Assembly: GCF_918741295.1 (NCBI RefSeq)
Contig: NZ_CAKKNB010000004.1
Coordinates: 731,830 to 795,829 of the forward strand
DNA from: Aquabacterium sp. CECT 9606
Lineage (GTDB): Bacteria > Pseudomonadota > Gammaproteobacteria > Burkholderiales > Burkholderiaceae_C
Length of the DNA stretch: 64,000 nucleotides
Reading direction: 5' to 3'
Shown here: positions 38,702 to 46,163 of the stretch, in pieces
How the letters are laid out: each line of letters starts with the position of its first letter
How positions within the stretch are numbered: the first letter of the stretch is position 1
The notes under the pieces: model-generated
Seen by the model: the letters and a program-made list of their open reading frames with translations, nothing else
The model's database searches: none
Told to the model about the DNA's origin: nothing
Made by a program: the position numbers and the translations under genes

Positions 38702-39241
38702 TCAGGTCTTGGCGTCGGCTTCTCGGCCCAGCAATTTCTTGATACGGGCACCCAACTTGAGCACCTTGGTCAGCGTGGCCACGTCCAGGCGCAGCATCTC
38801 GTCACTCCAGGCGGTCAGGATTTCGAGGAATTCGAGGGTGGCCTTGAGGCGCAGACGCACTTCTGCGGGTTCCTTGCTCAGGGCGGGGTCGGCAAGCAGA
38901 TCGCGCAGCACGGTCATGGTCGGGGCCAGTTCTCGCTGTTCGCGTTCTCGCACGATGGTCCGGAACATTTCCCAGATGTCGGTAGAGGTCTCGAAGTGAT
39001 CACGCCGGTCGCCGGGCAAGTGGACTAGGCGGGCGAGCTTCCAGCTTTGCAGTTCGCGCAGGCTGTTGCTGACATTCGAGCGGGCCACGCCCAGGGTGTC
39101 GACGATTTCCTCAGCGTGCATGGGCCGACCGTGGATGTAGAGCAAGGCGTGGATTTGCGAGACGGTACGATTCACGCCCCAGCGGGTACCCATTTCGCCC
39201 CAATGCAATACAAACCGTGAGAGTGTGGGTGACAGGTTCAT
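38702..39241 (-). CDS. GbsR/MarR-type transcriptional regulator
   Basis: ATG 39241 gives 179 residues: MNLSPTLSRFVLHWGEMGTRWGVNRTVSQIHALLYIHGRP, the GbsR-family start. The winged helix follows (MHAEEIVDTLGVARSNVSNSLRELQSWKLARLVHLPGDRRDHF). Regulators of this family control osmolyte or small-molecule genes in Bacillus; here the target is probably the DCC-SDR pair just downstream, and its own gene, because matching dyads stand before both. A TTG at 39277 would extend it by 12 residues into the operator and is rejected. Confidence 0.9.
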   Translation of the reverse strand: MNLSPTLSRFVLHWGEMGTRWGVNRTVSQIHALLYIHGRPMHAEEIVDTLGVARSNVSNSLRELQSWKLARLVHLPGDRRDHFETSTDIWEMFRTIVREREQRELAPTMTVLRDLLADPALSKEPAEVRLRLKATLEFLEILTAWSDEMLRLDVATLTKVLKLGARIKKLLGREADAKT

Positions 39242-39266
39242 GGAAGCATTGTGGAATGCTTCTATT

Positions 39267-39286
39267 ATTTCTGTCAATACAGAAAT
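39267..39286 (-). promoter_or_regulatory. Candidate GbsR operator upstream of its own gene
   Basis: ATTTCTGT-CAAT-ACAGAAAT is a perfect 8-bp inverted repeat 25 bp upstream of the regulator start. Its twin is at 38665-38684. Confidence 0.7.
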
Positions 39287-39299
39287 TTAAGATGAACTT

Positions 39300-39536
39300 C
39301 TATTCCGGCATTAATGCATTATTGGCAGGCGCGGGATTCGCTTCCAGCACCTGCCGCACCACGAAGGTGTGCTCGACCCGGTCAAGCGCTTCGGTGAGGT
39401 GCCGCATGGCCAACTGATAACGGGTGCGGCCCGTGGCGCCGTCGTTGTGGTCCAGGCGTTCAAGAATGCGGCCCAAAAGGTGGACGGCTGTCAAATGGGC
39501 CAAGGGGGCGGCCGAGGAGGAACACGGTACTTTCAT
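39300..39536 (-). CDS. Small hypothetical protein
   Basis: The 78-residue product starts at ATG 39536 with GGAAAGGAAG just upstream, an acceptable ribosome-binding site. It begins MKVPCSSSAAPLAHLTAVHL and contains helical, charged sequence (RYQLAMRHLTEALDRVEHTFVV). No family is recognised. The ribosome-binding site and minus-strand orientation (like the neighbours) are the only support; whether it is translated is uncertain. Confidence 0.45.
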   Translation of the reverse strand: MKVPCSSSAAPLAHLTAVHLLGRILERLDHNDGATGRTRYQLAMRHLTEALDRVEHTFVVRQVLEANPAPANNALMPE

Positions 39537-39690
39537 GGCTTCCTTTCCACAGCGTTGGCGAACTGACTGGCGTTCGGCGCTGTCAAAGCTGGGTCCAACA
39601 CAACTTCAATGTAGACCTCGTCGTTGTCGCGCGTTGTCAGAGCTTCGTCAATTGAAGTGTCGGAAAGAACTGACACTTGCATGCCAGAAC

Positions 39691-40032
39691 CTACCGTGGC
39701 AGATGAGCCAGCCAGTGGCCCACATCAATGCGGCGCCCGGTGCGAATGTCGATGGCTTCAACGATCTTGCTGACCCGCAAGATGATCTCCTGTTCATCGG
39801 CTTCACGACGCACGGTGACGCTGCGCAGGCCTGGATGAACCGCCACCACGCTGACGGTGGTGTTCTGCAAGACGCCATTGGCATCGACGTACATGACCGC
39901 CCAATAGCGCTCGGCCTGCTGCGAGGCATCGTCGTCGTGGTGGTGGAACATGGACCGGCCAATGTGGGCCAAGTAGGACAACATCCCCGTGGGTGCGTTG
40001 GCTGACTTGTTGCCCATTTTGTGAGGCTTCAT
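39691..40032 (-). CDS. Small hypothetical protein
   Basis: The 113-residue product starts at ATG 40032 after AGGAG. It has a His/Asp-rich stretch (MFHHHDDDASQQ, residues about 28-39) and a beta-rich C-terminal half (YWAVMYVDANGVLQNTTVSVVAV...VRREADEQEIILRVSKIVEAID) vaguely like a WYL-type or other small beta fold. The His/Asp cluster could bind metal, but that is speculation. No signal peptide or membrane helix is present. Confidence 0.6.
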   Translation of the reverse strand: MKPHKMGNKSANAPTGMLSYLAHIGRSMFHHHDDDASQQAERYWAVMYVDANGVLQNTTVSVVAVHPGLRSVTVRREADEQEIILRVSKIVEAIDIRTGRRIDVGHWLAHLPR

Positions 40033-40482
40033 GTTGGCTCCTGGCTTTCTGTGGTTGTGATGGCCTTGAGTGGCAAACCACGAACCTCGCGCTGGGGGCT
40101 GCAGTGAATCACTGCCGCTGAGGGGTTCCGCTTGAAGACTGCTTGGCCAACGGCGACCGTGAATGCGAAGGTCTTCAAGCGTTGATGAACTGCAGCATGT
40201 GATCTCATCACTGCCGGCCCCGAGCTTGAAAGTGCGTTTATCTTATCGATCTGCCCTCTTTTTGGCATTCCCGCTGAAGGGGGAGGGCTGGCACGGCCAT
40301 TGCCTTGACAATCATGTCAGTAGCCTGATTTCTTGGAAAAGGGTGGTGCCATGGATGCGATCGAGAACCGCTGTGCCAAGCCAACGCTTGCCGCCACGCT
40401 CTTCAAATGCGCGCTGGGCTGGGTGGTGTTGACCGCGCAATTTTTACTGAAAAAAGATCCAGACCTTCATTGGTGACCGAAC
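40033..40482. other. 450-bp intergenic region without a supported gene
   Basis: I find no convincing gene here. It contains TTGACA at 40305-40310 followed 17 bp later by a poor -10 (ATTTCT), and a TGACA/TGTCA dyad at 40306-40319. These could serve the quinone oxidoreductase gene that begins at 40483, 150 bp downstream. Confidence 0.5.
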
Positions 40483-41490
40483 ATGCCGCTGCCCAGCCAG
40501 ATGAACCACATTGCTTTTTCCGCGCCCGGTGGGCCGGAGGTGCTGCATCTGGCCACGGCCTTGGTGCCCGAGCCCGCCGCCGGTGAGTTGCTCATCCACG
40601 TTGAAGCGGCAGGCATCAACCGGCCTGACATCCTTCAACGCAATGGCCACTACCCCATGCCACCAGGGGCCAGTCCTTTCCTGGGCCTGGAGGTGGCTGG
40701 CGAGGTGTTGGCCATGGGCAGTGATGTCACTGGCTTCAAGGTGGGCGACAAGGTTTGTGCGCTGACCAACGGGGGTGGCTATGCCACGCACGCTGTGGTG
40801 CCTGCCACGCAGGCCTTGCCTTGGCCCAAGGGTTATGACGCCATACGCGCGGCGGCCCTGCCGGAAACGTTTTTCACGGTCTGGGCCAATCTGTTCCAGA
40901 TGGGGCGTTTGAAGGCTGGCGAGACCGTGCTGCTGCACGGTGGTGGCAGCGGCATTGGCACCACCGCCACCCAACTGGCCCGCGAATTCGGTGCGCACCC
41001 TTTCGTGACGGTGGGCAGCGAGGCCAAACGCGAAGCTTGCCTGCAATTGGGCGCTGAGCTGGTCATCAATCACCGTGAGCGGGATTTTCAGCAAGCCATC
41101 GCGGAACACACACAAGGGCGCGGGGTGGATGTGATCCTGGACATCATGGGTGCCTCGTATTTCGCCCGCAACCTGGCCTCGCTGGCCATGGATGGCCGGC
41201 TGTTGTTGCTGGCCTTCATGGGCGGCACCGTGGTCAAGGATGTGAACCTCGCGCAGATCATGGGCAAACGCCTGCTGGTCACGGGCTCGGCCATGAGGCC
41301 ACGCACCACCGAAGAAAAAGCGGCGATCGCGGCTGACTTGAAAGCCAAGGTCTGGCCTGTGCTGGACGCTGGCCGTTGCGCACCCTTGATCCACGCGGTT
41401 TTTCCGTTGGCCAAGGTGGCCGACGCCCACCGCCTGATGGAGGGCAGTGATCACATTGGCAAGATCGTGCTGCAAGTGAGTGCCGCGTGA
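40483..41490 (+). CDS. NAD(P)H quinone oxidoreductase, PIG3/MDR type
   Basis: The 335-residue MDR protein shows [35 protein letters not shown], the TP53I3/PIG3-like signature (NRPD-LQR-G-YP-PPG). Next comes the Rossmann entry [21 protein letters not shown]. No zinc ligands are seen. Such enzymes reduce quinones with NADPH. It lies 5 bp upstream of a DUF748-like gene, so the two are likely cotranscribed. Confidence 0.92.
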   Translation: MPLPSQMNHIAFSAPGGPEVLHLATALVPEPAAGELLIHVEAAGINRPDILQRNGHYPMPPGASPFLGLEVAGEVLAMGSDVTGFKVGDKVCALTNGGGYATHAVVPATQALPWPKGYDAIRAAALPETFFTVWANLFQMGRLKAGETVLLHGGGSGIGTTATQLAREFGAHPFVTVGSEAKREACLQLGAELVINHRERDFQQAIAEHTQGRGVDVILDIMGASYFARNLASLAMDGRLLLLAFMGGTVVKDVNLAQIMGKRLLVTGSAMRPRTTEEKAAIAADLKAKVWPVLDAGRCAPLIHAVFPLAKVADAHRLMEGSDHIGKIVLQVSAA

Positions 41491-41494
41491 CCCC

Positions 41495-42586
41495 ATGAAG
41501 CATCGATTCTGGTGGCGGGCCGGCGCCGTGTTGGCCACGGTGGCGGTGCTGGGTGTCTTGGCGTTCCAGGTGACGGTTCGGCGCTTGCACGGCAATATCG
41601 AAAGGGCATTGGGGCCGGGTGCCTCCGTGGGATCCTTGAAAGTCGGCTGGGCCAGCGTCGAACTGCGCGACCTTCAAGTGCGGGCCAGCCGCGTCGGGTG
41701 GCCTGCACAAGACGAGTTGCGGGCCGCGCGCGTCATCGTCGTGCCCGAGATGGCGAGCCTGTTCGGCAATGCCTGGCGCGTGCGCAGCGTGGATGTCGAG
41801 GGCGCCTACATGTCGGTGTTGCGTTCATCCGATGGCAAGCTGCAAGTGTTGCCCGCCTTGTTCGACCACACGGCCAAGCCAGGGTCGGCCGCCAGCAAGG
41901 AGTCCCCAAGCTCGGACAAGGCCGCGCCCAACATCCAGATCGGCCACGTGTCGATGACGAAGTCGCAACTGGACTTCTACGATGCGAGCGTGCGCAAGCC
42001 CGCGCATGCCATCCGCATCAATGAGCTGGCCATTGAGCTGGACCACATTGCCATACCGGCCCTGGACCAGGCCATGCACATCGATCTGCAAGGCATGGTC
42101 AAAGGGCCGCACCGCGATGGCCGGATCAAGGTGGCTGGCGAGTTCACGCCTGCCACGCACGATGCCCAGCTCAAGGGCCAACTGGCAGGTGTTGATTTGA
42201 TTGCCTTGCAGCCCTACCTGGTGAAGTTGAACGAAGGCGGCGTGCGCGCTGGCACGCTGGACCTGGTCTTCGATGCGTCGGTGGTGAAGAACCACTTGCG
42301 CGCGCCGGGCGTCATCACCTTGACGGGACTTGAGTTGAACGATGGCGGTGGATTGCTCGGCACCTTTGCGGGCGTGCCGCGCCGTGCGGTCATCGCGTCC
42401 ATGTCCGAGAAGGGCCGCATCGAGCTGAAGTTCTCGCTGGATGGCCGTCTGGACGACCCGAAGTTTTCGCTCAACGAACAGCTGGCAGTGCGTGCAGCAG
42501 CGGGCCTGGCCGAATCGCTCGGTGTCACCTTGGGGGGCATGGTCGAGGGCGTGGGCAGTGTGATCAAGGGCTTGTTTGGCCATTGA
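41495..42586 (+). CDS. DUF748/AsmA-like membrane-anchored protein
   Basis: ATG 41495 gives 363 residues. One N-terminal membrane anchor (WWRAGAVLATVAVLGVLAFQV) is followed by ERALGPGASVGSLKVGWASVELRDLQVRA, the AsmA/DUF748 start pattern. The remainder is beta-rich, as expected for the groove-forming lipid-transport-like fold of AsmA relatives, and ends in a hydrophobic AAGLAESLGVTLGGMVEGVG tail. AsmA-like proteins act in the envelope between the two membranes. The exact role here is not known. Confidence 0.8.
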   Translation: MKHRFWWRAGAVLATVAVLGVLAFQVTVRRLHGNIERALGPGASVGSLKVGWASVELRDLQVRASRVGWPAQDELRAARVIVVPEMASLFGNAWRVRSVDVEGAYMSVLRSSDGKLQVLPALFDHTAKPGSAASKESPSSDKAAPNIQIGHVSMTKSQLDFYDASVRKPAHAIRINELAIELDHIAIPALDQAMHIDLQGMVKGPHRDGRIKVAGEFTPATHDAQLKGQLAGVDLIALQPYLVKLNEGGVRAGTLDLVFDASVVKNHLRAPGVITLTGLELNDGGGLLGTFAGVPRRAVIASMSEKGRIELKFSLDGRLDDPKFSLNEQLAVRAAAGLAESLGVTLGGMVEGVGSVIKGLFGH

Positions 42587-42663
42587 GTGCCGGGGCCCGT
42601 CTTCTTGCGCAGACAATCGGGTGTGATCGACCTGAACGTTTGTTTTTTTGACAAGGAGAAGCC

Positions 42664-43161
42664 ATGACCACTGACTTTGCGACCTGCGACCTGTGCGATG
42701 ACCACAAGAACGACACCGACGGCGCCTTCCGCGTCTTGCCACCTGTTTTCAAGGACTACGGCAAGCGACTGAAGTTCAGCGGCCCGGTCAGCACGGTCAA
42801 GTGCTTCGAAGACAACACCCTGGTCAAAGCAGCGGTAGATTCGCCCGGCCATGGCCGTGTGCTAGTGGTGGATGGCGGTGCCTCGCTGCGTCGTGCCCTG
42901 GTGGGTGGCAACCTGGGCAAGGCGGCGGCCAACAACGGTTGGGCTGGTGTGATCGTGGATGGTTGCGTGCGCGATTCGGCCGAATTGGCCGAGTGCGATG
43001 TGGGCATCCGCGCGCTGGCATTGATGCCTTGGCCCACCGAGAAGCGCAAGGAGGGCCAGGCCGATGTGCCGGTGCAGATCCAGGGCGTGTGGGTGCGCCC
43101 CGGTGATTGGGTCTATGCCGATGAAGATGGCATCGTGGTGATGCCCCAAGCCAAGACCTGA
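42664..43161 (+). CDS. rraA: RraA-family protein (RNase E regulator or HMG/CHA aldolase type)
   Basis: The 165-residue protein starts after AAGGAG. It has the RraA core: FSGPVSTVKCFEDNTLVKAAV, VDGGASLRRALVGGNLGKAAANNGWAGVIVDGCVRDSAEL and GIRALALMPWPTEKRKEGQ. The GGxxGxxAxxxGxxGxVxDGxxRD pattern is the same in RraA and in the class II HMG/CHA aldolases, and the Arg-Asp pair (VRDS) is the catalytic pair of the aldolases, so an aldolase activity remains possible. In Escherichia coli RraA inhibits RNase E. Confidence 0.9.
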   Translation: MTTDFATCDLCDDHKNDTDGAFRVLPPVFKDYGKRLKFSGPVSTVKCFEDNTLVKAAVDSPGHGRVLVVDGGASLRRALVGGNLGKAAANNGWAGVIVDGCVRDSAELAECDVGIRALALMPWPTEKRKEGQADVPVQIQGVWVRPGDWVYADEDGIVVMPQAKT

Positions 43162-43193
43162 TGAGGTAGATGCGGAGCGTTATCCGTTTTCGC

Positions 43194-43211
43194 TACCCCT
43201 CATGTAGGGTA
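43194..43211 (+). promoter_or_regulatory. Dyad upstream of the alpha-oxoamine synthase gene
   Basis: TACCC (43194-43198) and GGGTA (43207-43211) are mirror arms with an 8-bp centre CTCATGTA, 46 bp upstream of the next start. The left arm TACCCCT fits the TACYYMT heptamer of NarL/FixJ-type response regulators; the right arm matches partly. No such regulator is in the window. Confidence 0.45.
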
Positions 43212-43256
43212 TGCCGCATGGTGATAAATTTCCGCAAATGCTAATAGATTAGGGGG

Positions 43257-44660
43257 ATGGACAAACTCAATCTGGCACTGCAGGGCACCTTGGCTGATTA
43301 CGTCAGCTTCATGGACAAATCGGTGGCGAGCCGTCAATCCAACGCTGCGCCCGAATCCCTGCTGGGCCGCTTGAGCATCCTGCCCATGGGGTGGGACATC
43401 CTCGACGAATACGGGCTGGACACCTTCTCCAAACAGATCGTGGGCGCGGTGTTGCCGTGGGCCCGGGCCAAGGACCGGCGCGGGCGCCCCTTGGCCGAAG
43501 GCGTCAACTTTGGCAGCCAGGATTACCTGTCCTTGTCCAGCCATCCTCTGATTCGCCAAGCTGCGGTGCATGCCATTGAGCAGTTGGGTGTGCACGTGGG
43601 TGGCAGCGCTGCCTTGATGGGCAACAGCGAAGCCTCGGTGCAGCTTGAATGCGAGCTGGCCGACTGGCTGCACTTGAAAGATTGCTCCTTGTTCCCCACG
43701 GGTTGGGCGGCGGGCTATGGTGCCATACGGGCGCTGGTGCGCGATCGTGATCACGTGGTGATTGACCGGCTGGCCCACGCATGCCTTCAAGATGGTGCCC
43801 GGGCGGCCACCCGGCATGTGCACACCTTTGACCACCTGTCAGTCCACGCCCTTGAGCGGCAACTGATGGCTGTGCGCGAAAACCACCCTTCGGCCGGCAT
43901 CCTGGTGGTCACCGAGTCACTCTTTTCCATGGACTCGGACGTGCCTGACCTGAAGGCACACCAGGAACTGGCACACCGCTACCAGGCCACCTTGCTGGTG
44001 GACGTGGCGCACGACCTGGGCAGCATGGGGCCAGAAGGCCTGGGCGCCATGCAGGAGCAGGGCATGTTGGGCAAGATCGATGTGGTGCTGGGGACCTTCT
44101 CCAAAACCTTCGCATCCAATGGCGGCTTCGTGGCCAGCAATGAGCCTGGCCTGAAGCTGGCGATCCGCTTTGGTTGCGGGCCGCACACCTTCTCGAACGC
44201 GATGTCGCCCGTGCAGGCGCTGGTGGTGCTCAAGGCGCTGGAGATCGTTCGTTCTGAAGAGGGCGCCGAGCGCCGCCGGCGCTTGCACGCCAACACCTTG
44301 TCGTTGCGCTCCAAGCTTGGGGCCTTGGGGTGCACCGTGATGGGCGTGCCCAGCGCCGTGGTGCCCGTGCTGATGGGCGGGACCTCGCAATGCCGCATGG
44401 TGTCGCGGTTCCTGCTGGCGGGTGGCGCGATCGCCAATGCCGTGGAATACCCCGCGGTGCCGCGTGACGCTGCGCGCCTGAGGCTGCAGGTCATGGCCGA
44501 CCATGCTCCAAGCGACATCGACACCTTCGTGGCCGTGCTGTCGCTGGCCATGCAAGAGGCCGATGCCATGCTGGTCAAACTGCACTCTGAAAACGATGGA
44601 GGGCTGCCCTTGGTGCAGCCGCCCGTGGAGGCCTTGCCATTTGCCGCCAATCGAGGGTGA
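43257..44660 (+). CDS. Alpha-oxoamine synthase-like PLP enzyme (KBL/AONS/SPT family)
   Basis: The 467-residue fold-type I PLP enzyme has an extra N-terminal extension of about 75 residues. The core is VNFGSQDYLSLSSHPLIRQAAV (about 88), DRLAHACLQDGARAA with the ring-stacking His, VVTESLFSMDSD, VDVAHDLGSMG (Asp and His near the cofactor) and GTFSKTFASNGGFVA with the Schiff-base Lys. All core catalytic residues of the AONS/KBL/serine palmitoyltransferase/CqsA family are kept. It is not in a biotin, haem or threonine operon, so the acyl-CoA and amino-acid substrates are unknown. Its start follows AGGGGG with no spacer, a doubtful ribosome-binding site, so ATG 43311 is a possible alternative. Confidence 0.85.
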   Translation: MDKLNLALQGTLADYVSFMDKSVASRQSNAAPESLLGRLSILPMGWDILDEYGLDTFSKQIVGAVLPWARAKDRRGRPLAEGVNFGSQDYLSLSSHPLIRQAAVHAIEQLGVHVGGSAALMGNSEASVQLECELADWLHLKDCSLFPTGWAAGYGAIRALVRDRDHVVIDRLAHACLQDGARAATRHVHTFDHLSVHALERQLMAVRENHPSAGILVVTESLFSMDSDVPDLKAHQELAHRYQATLLVDVAHDLGSMGPEGLGAMQEQGMLGKIDVVLGTFSKTFASNGGFVASNEPGLKLAIRFGCGPHTFSNAMSPVQALVVLKALEIVRSEEGAERRRRLHANTLSLRSKLGALGCTVMGVPSAVVPVLMGGTSQCRMVSRFLLAGGAIANAVEYPAVPRDAARLRLQVMADHAPSDIDTFVAVLSLAMQEADAMLVKLHSENDGGLPLVQPPVEALPFAANRG

Positions 44661-44688
44661 TGCGGGCTCTGGTGAAAGGCTGTGCCTT

Positions 44689-45393
44689 TTAGATCGCCAG
44701 CACCTCCAGCACGCGGTCCAGGCCGCCCGTGTTGATGGCGATCATGGCCTGCTCCCGCACCTTGGGTTTGGCGTGGAAGGCCACACTCAGGCCTGACACG
44801 TTCATCATGGGCAAGTCGTTGGCCCCATCCCCCACGGCGATGGCTTGCCTGGGGTCGCACTGCAGCCTGGCGCACAGGGCCAACAGGTGCTGCTTCTTGG
44901 CCTCGCCATCAACGATGTCGCCCAACACGCGGCCCGTGAGCAAGCCGCCTTCTATCTCCAGCAGGTTGGAGTGTGCTTCGTGCATGCCCAGGCGCGCCTT
45001 GACGCGGTCTGCAAAGAAGGTGAAGCCGCCCGACACCAGCAGGGTTTGCAGGCCTGCGGCTTTGGCAGCGTTGATCAATTCGGGTGCCCCGGGATTGATT
45101 TTCAGGCGCTGGTCGTAGACCTCTTGCAGGGCCTCGGCAGGCACGCCTTTCAGCAGGGCGACACGCCGTGTCAGGCTGTCCTTGAAGTCGGTGATTTCGC
45201 CGCGCATGGCTGCTTCGGTGATGGCCGCCACTTCGGCCTTCTTGCCCACGGCGTCGGCGATCTCGTCGATGCACTCGATGCTGATCAGCGTGGAGTCCAT
45301 GTCGAAGGCGATGGCCTTGAAGTCGCTGAGCTTCAGAGGCGGGGTGAAGCGTTGGAGGACGAGGCCGGGGGCGTGTTCGGGGGCAAGGCTCAT
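44689..45393 (-). CDS. serB: Phosphoserine phosphatase
   Basis: ATG 45393 gives 234 residues. The HAD motif I DMDSTL (Asp31, Asp33) is inside FKAIAFDMDSTLISIECIDE, the SerB signature; motif II is LLVSGGFTFFADR and motif III/IV is VGDGANDLPMMNVSGLSVAF. It hydrolyses L-phosphoserine to serine in the last step of serine synthesis. The product has no N-terminal ACT region, unlike some SerB. It lies downstream of mfd and the PEP-CTERM gene on the same strand. Confidence 0.95.
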   Translation of the reverse strand: MSLAPEHAPGLVLQRFTPPLKLSDFKAIAFDMDSTLISIECIDEIADAVGKKAEVAAITEAAMRGEITDFKDSLTRRVALLKGVPAEALQEVYDQRLKINPGAPELINAAKAAGLQTLLVSGGFTFFADRVKARLGMHEAHSNLLEIEGGLLTGRVLGDIVDGEAKKQHLLALCARLQCDPRQAIAVGDGANDLPMMNVSGLSVAFHAKPKVREQAMIAINTGGLDRVLEVLAI

Positions 45394-45474
45394 GGATTTG
45401 ACGGTGTGGGTGCGGCTGGCGGGATTATCAGCCCTCTCCACCGCACCCTTGCACCGGTCAAATCGACCGTGGTG

Positions 45475-46035
45475 TCAGCGGCGACGTCGTACCGCGGCGC
45501 CGGCCACACCCAATCCGGCCAGCATCAGCAGGTAGGCCTGGGGTTCTGGAACCGCTGCAAAGCTCAATGTCACGTCCAGCGAAGAGTCGCGCACCCCGGT
45601 GCCGGTGGCCACCAGTTTGTAGGTGCCCGGCCCGATCGCGCCTGCCAGTGTCGAGTGGGCAAAACCGCCCAGCGTGCCCAGGAAGGTGTCGCTGGCAATG
45701 AGCGTGTTGCTGGCGTCGAACAAGTCCAGGTTCACGCCTGTCAGGCGCGGGCCGGTGCCGGTTGCGGTCGAGATCTCCCAGGCGGCTTCGCCCGTGAAGC
45801 TGCCGATGCCGGGGCCCACCGTGAAGGTGATCGACTGGTTGAGCGGGCCAACCTCATCGGTCACGAGGGTGTTGAGCCGGAGGTTGTCACCGGCATTGAA
45901 AGGCGTGGGCAGCACGGCCGCCACGTTCAGCACGTTGAAGTTCACCGGCTGCGTTTCGGCCTGCGCGGTGGATACCAGCGCACTGGCCGCGAGCAGCGCC
46001 GCCGGCAACAGCTTGGACAAGGTAAGTTGGTTCAC
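45475..46035 (-). CDS. PEP-CTERM exported protein
   Basis: GTG 46035 with CCTCCT complement (GGAGG) five bases upstream gives 186 residues; an ATG at 46068 would place the ribosome-binding site inside the gene. The signal peptide ends STAQAE. The C-terminus is VPEPQAYLLMLAGLGVAGAAVRRRR, the PEP-CTERM sorting tail: VPEP, membrane helix, Arg cluster. These proteins are processed by an EpsH/XrtA-type exosortase; none is in the window. The mature part (FNVLNVAAVLPTPFNAGD...) is beta-rich, with no enzymatic motif seen. Confidence 0.85.
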   Translation of the reverse strand: MNQLTLSKLLPAALLAASALVSTAQAETQPVNFNVLNVAAVLPTPFNAGDNLRLNTLVTDEVGPLNQSITFTVGPGIGSFTGEAAWEISTATGTGPRLTGVNLDLFDASNTLIASDTFLGTLGGFAHSTLAGAIGPGTYKLVATGTGVRDSSLDVTLSFAAVPEPQAYLLMLAGLGVAGAAVRRRR

Positions 46036-46163
46036 ATTCACCTCCTGTTTGAAGAAGCTAAAGGACAAACCCAGGCCACGCCTGCTGCCTGAGCAAGGTA
46101 CAACTTTTTGATCCTAGCGGGCCAGATCCGGCGGCACCAGTATTCAAACTAGGGATGGCGTGG

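Noticed and set aside
39242-39277. TTG start for the GbsR-like regulator at 39277
   Set aside because: It would place the first residues inside the predicted operator; ATG 39241 fits the family N-terminus.
39424-40005. 193-codon plus-strand open frame
   Set aside because: It is antisense to two minus-strand genes that have ribosome-binding sites, and has no family resemblance.
40351-40480. Short plus-strand open frame starting at ATG 40351
   Set aside because: Weak ribosome-binding site, no family, and it runs into the quinone oxidoreductase gene in another frame.
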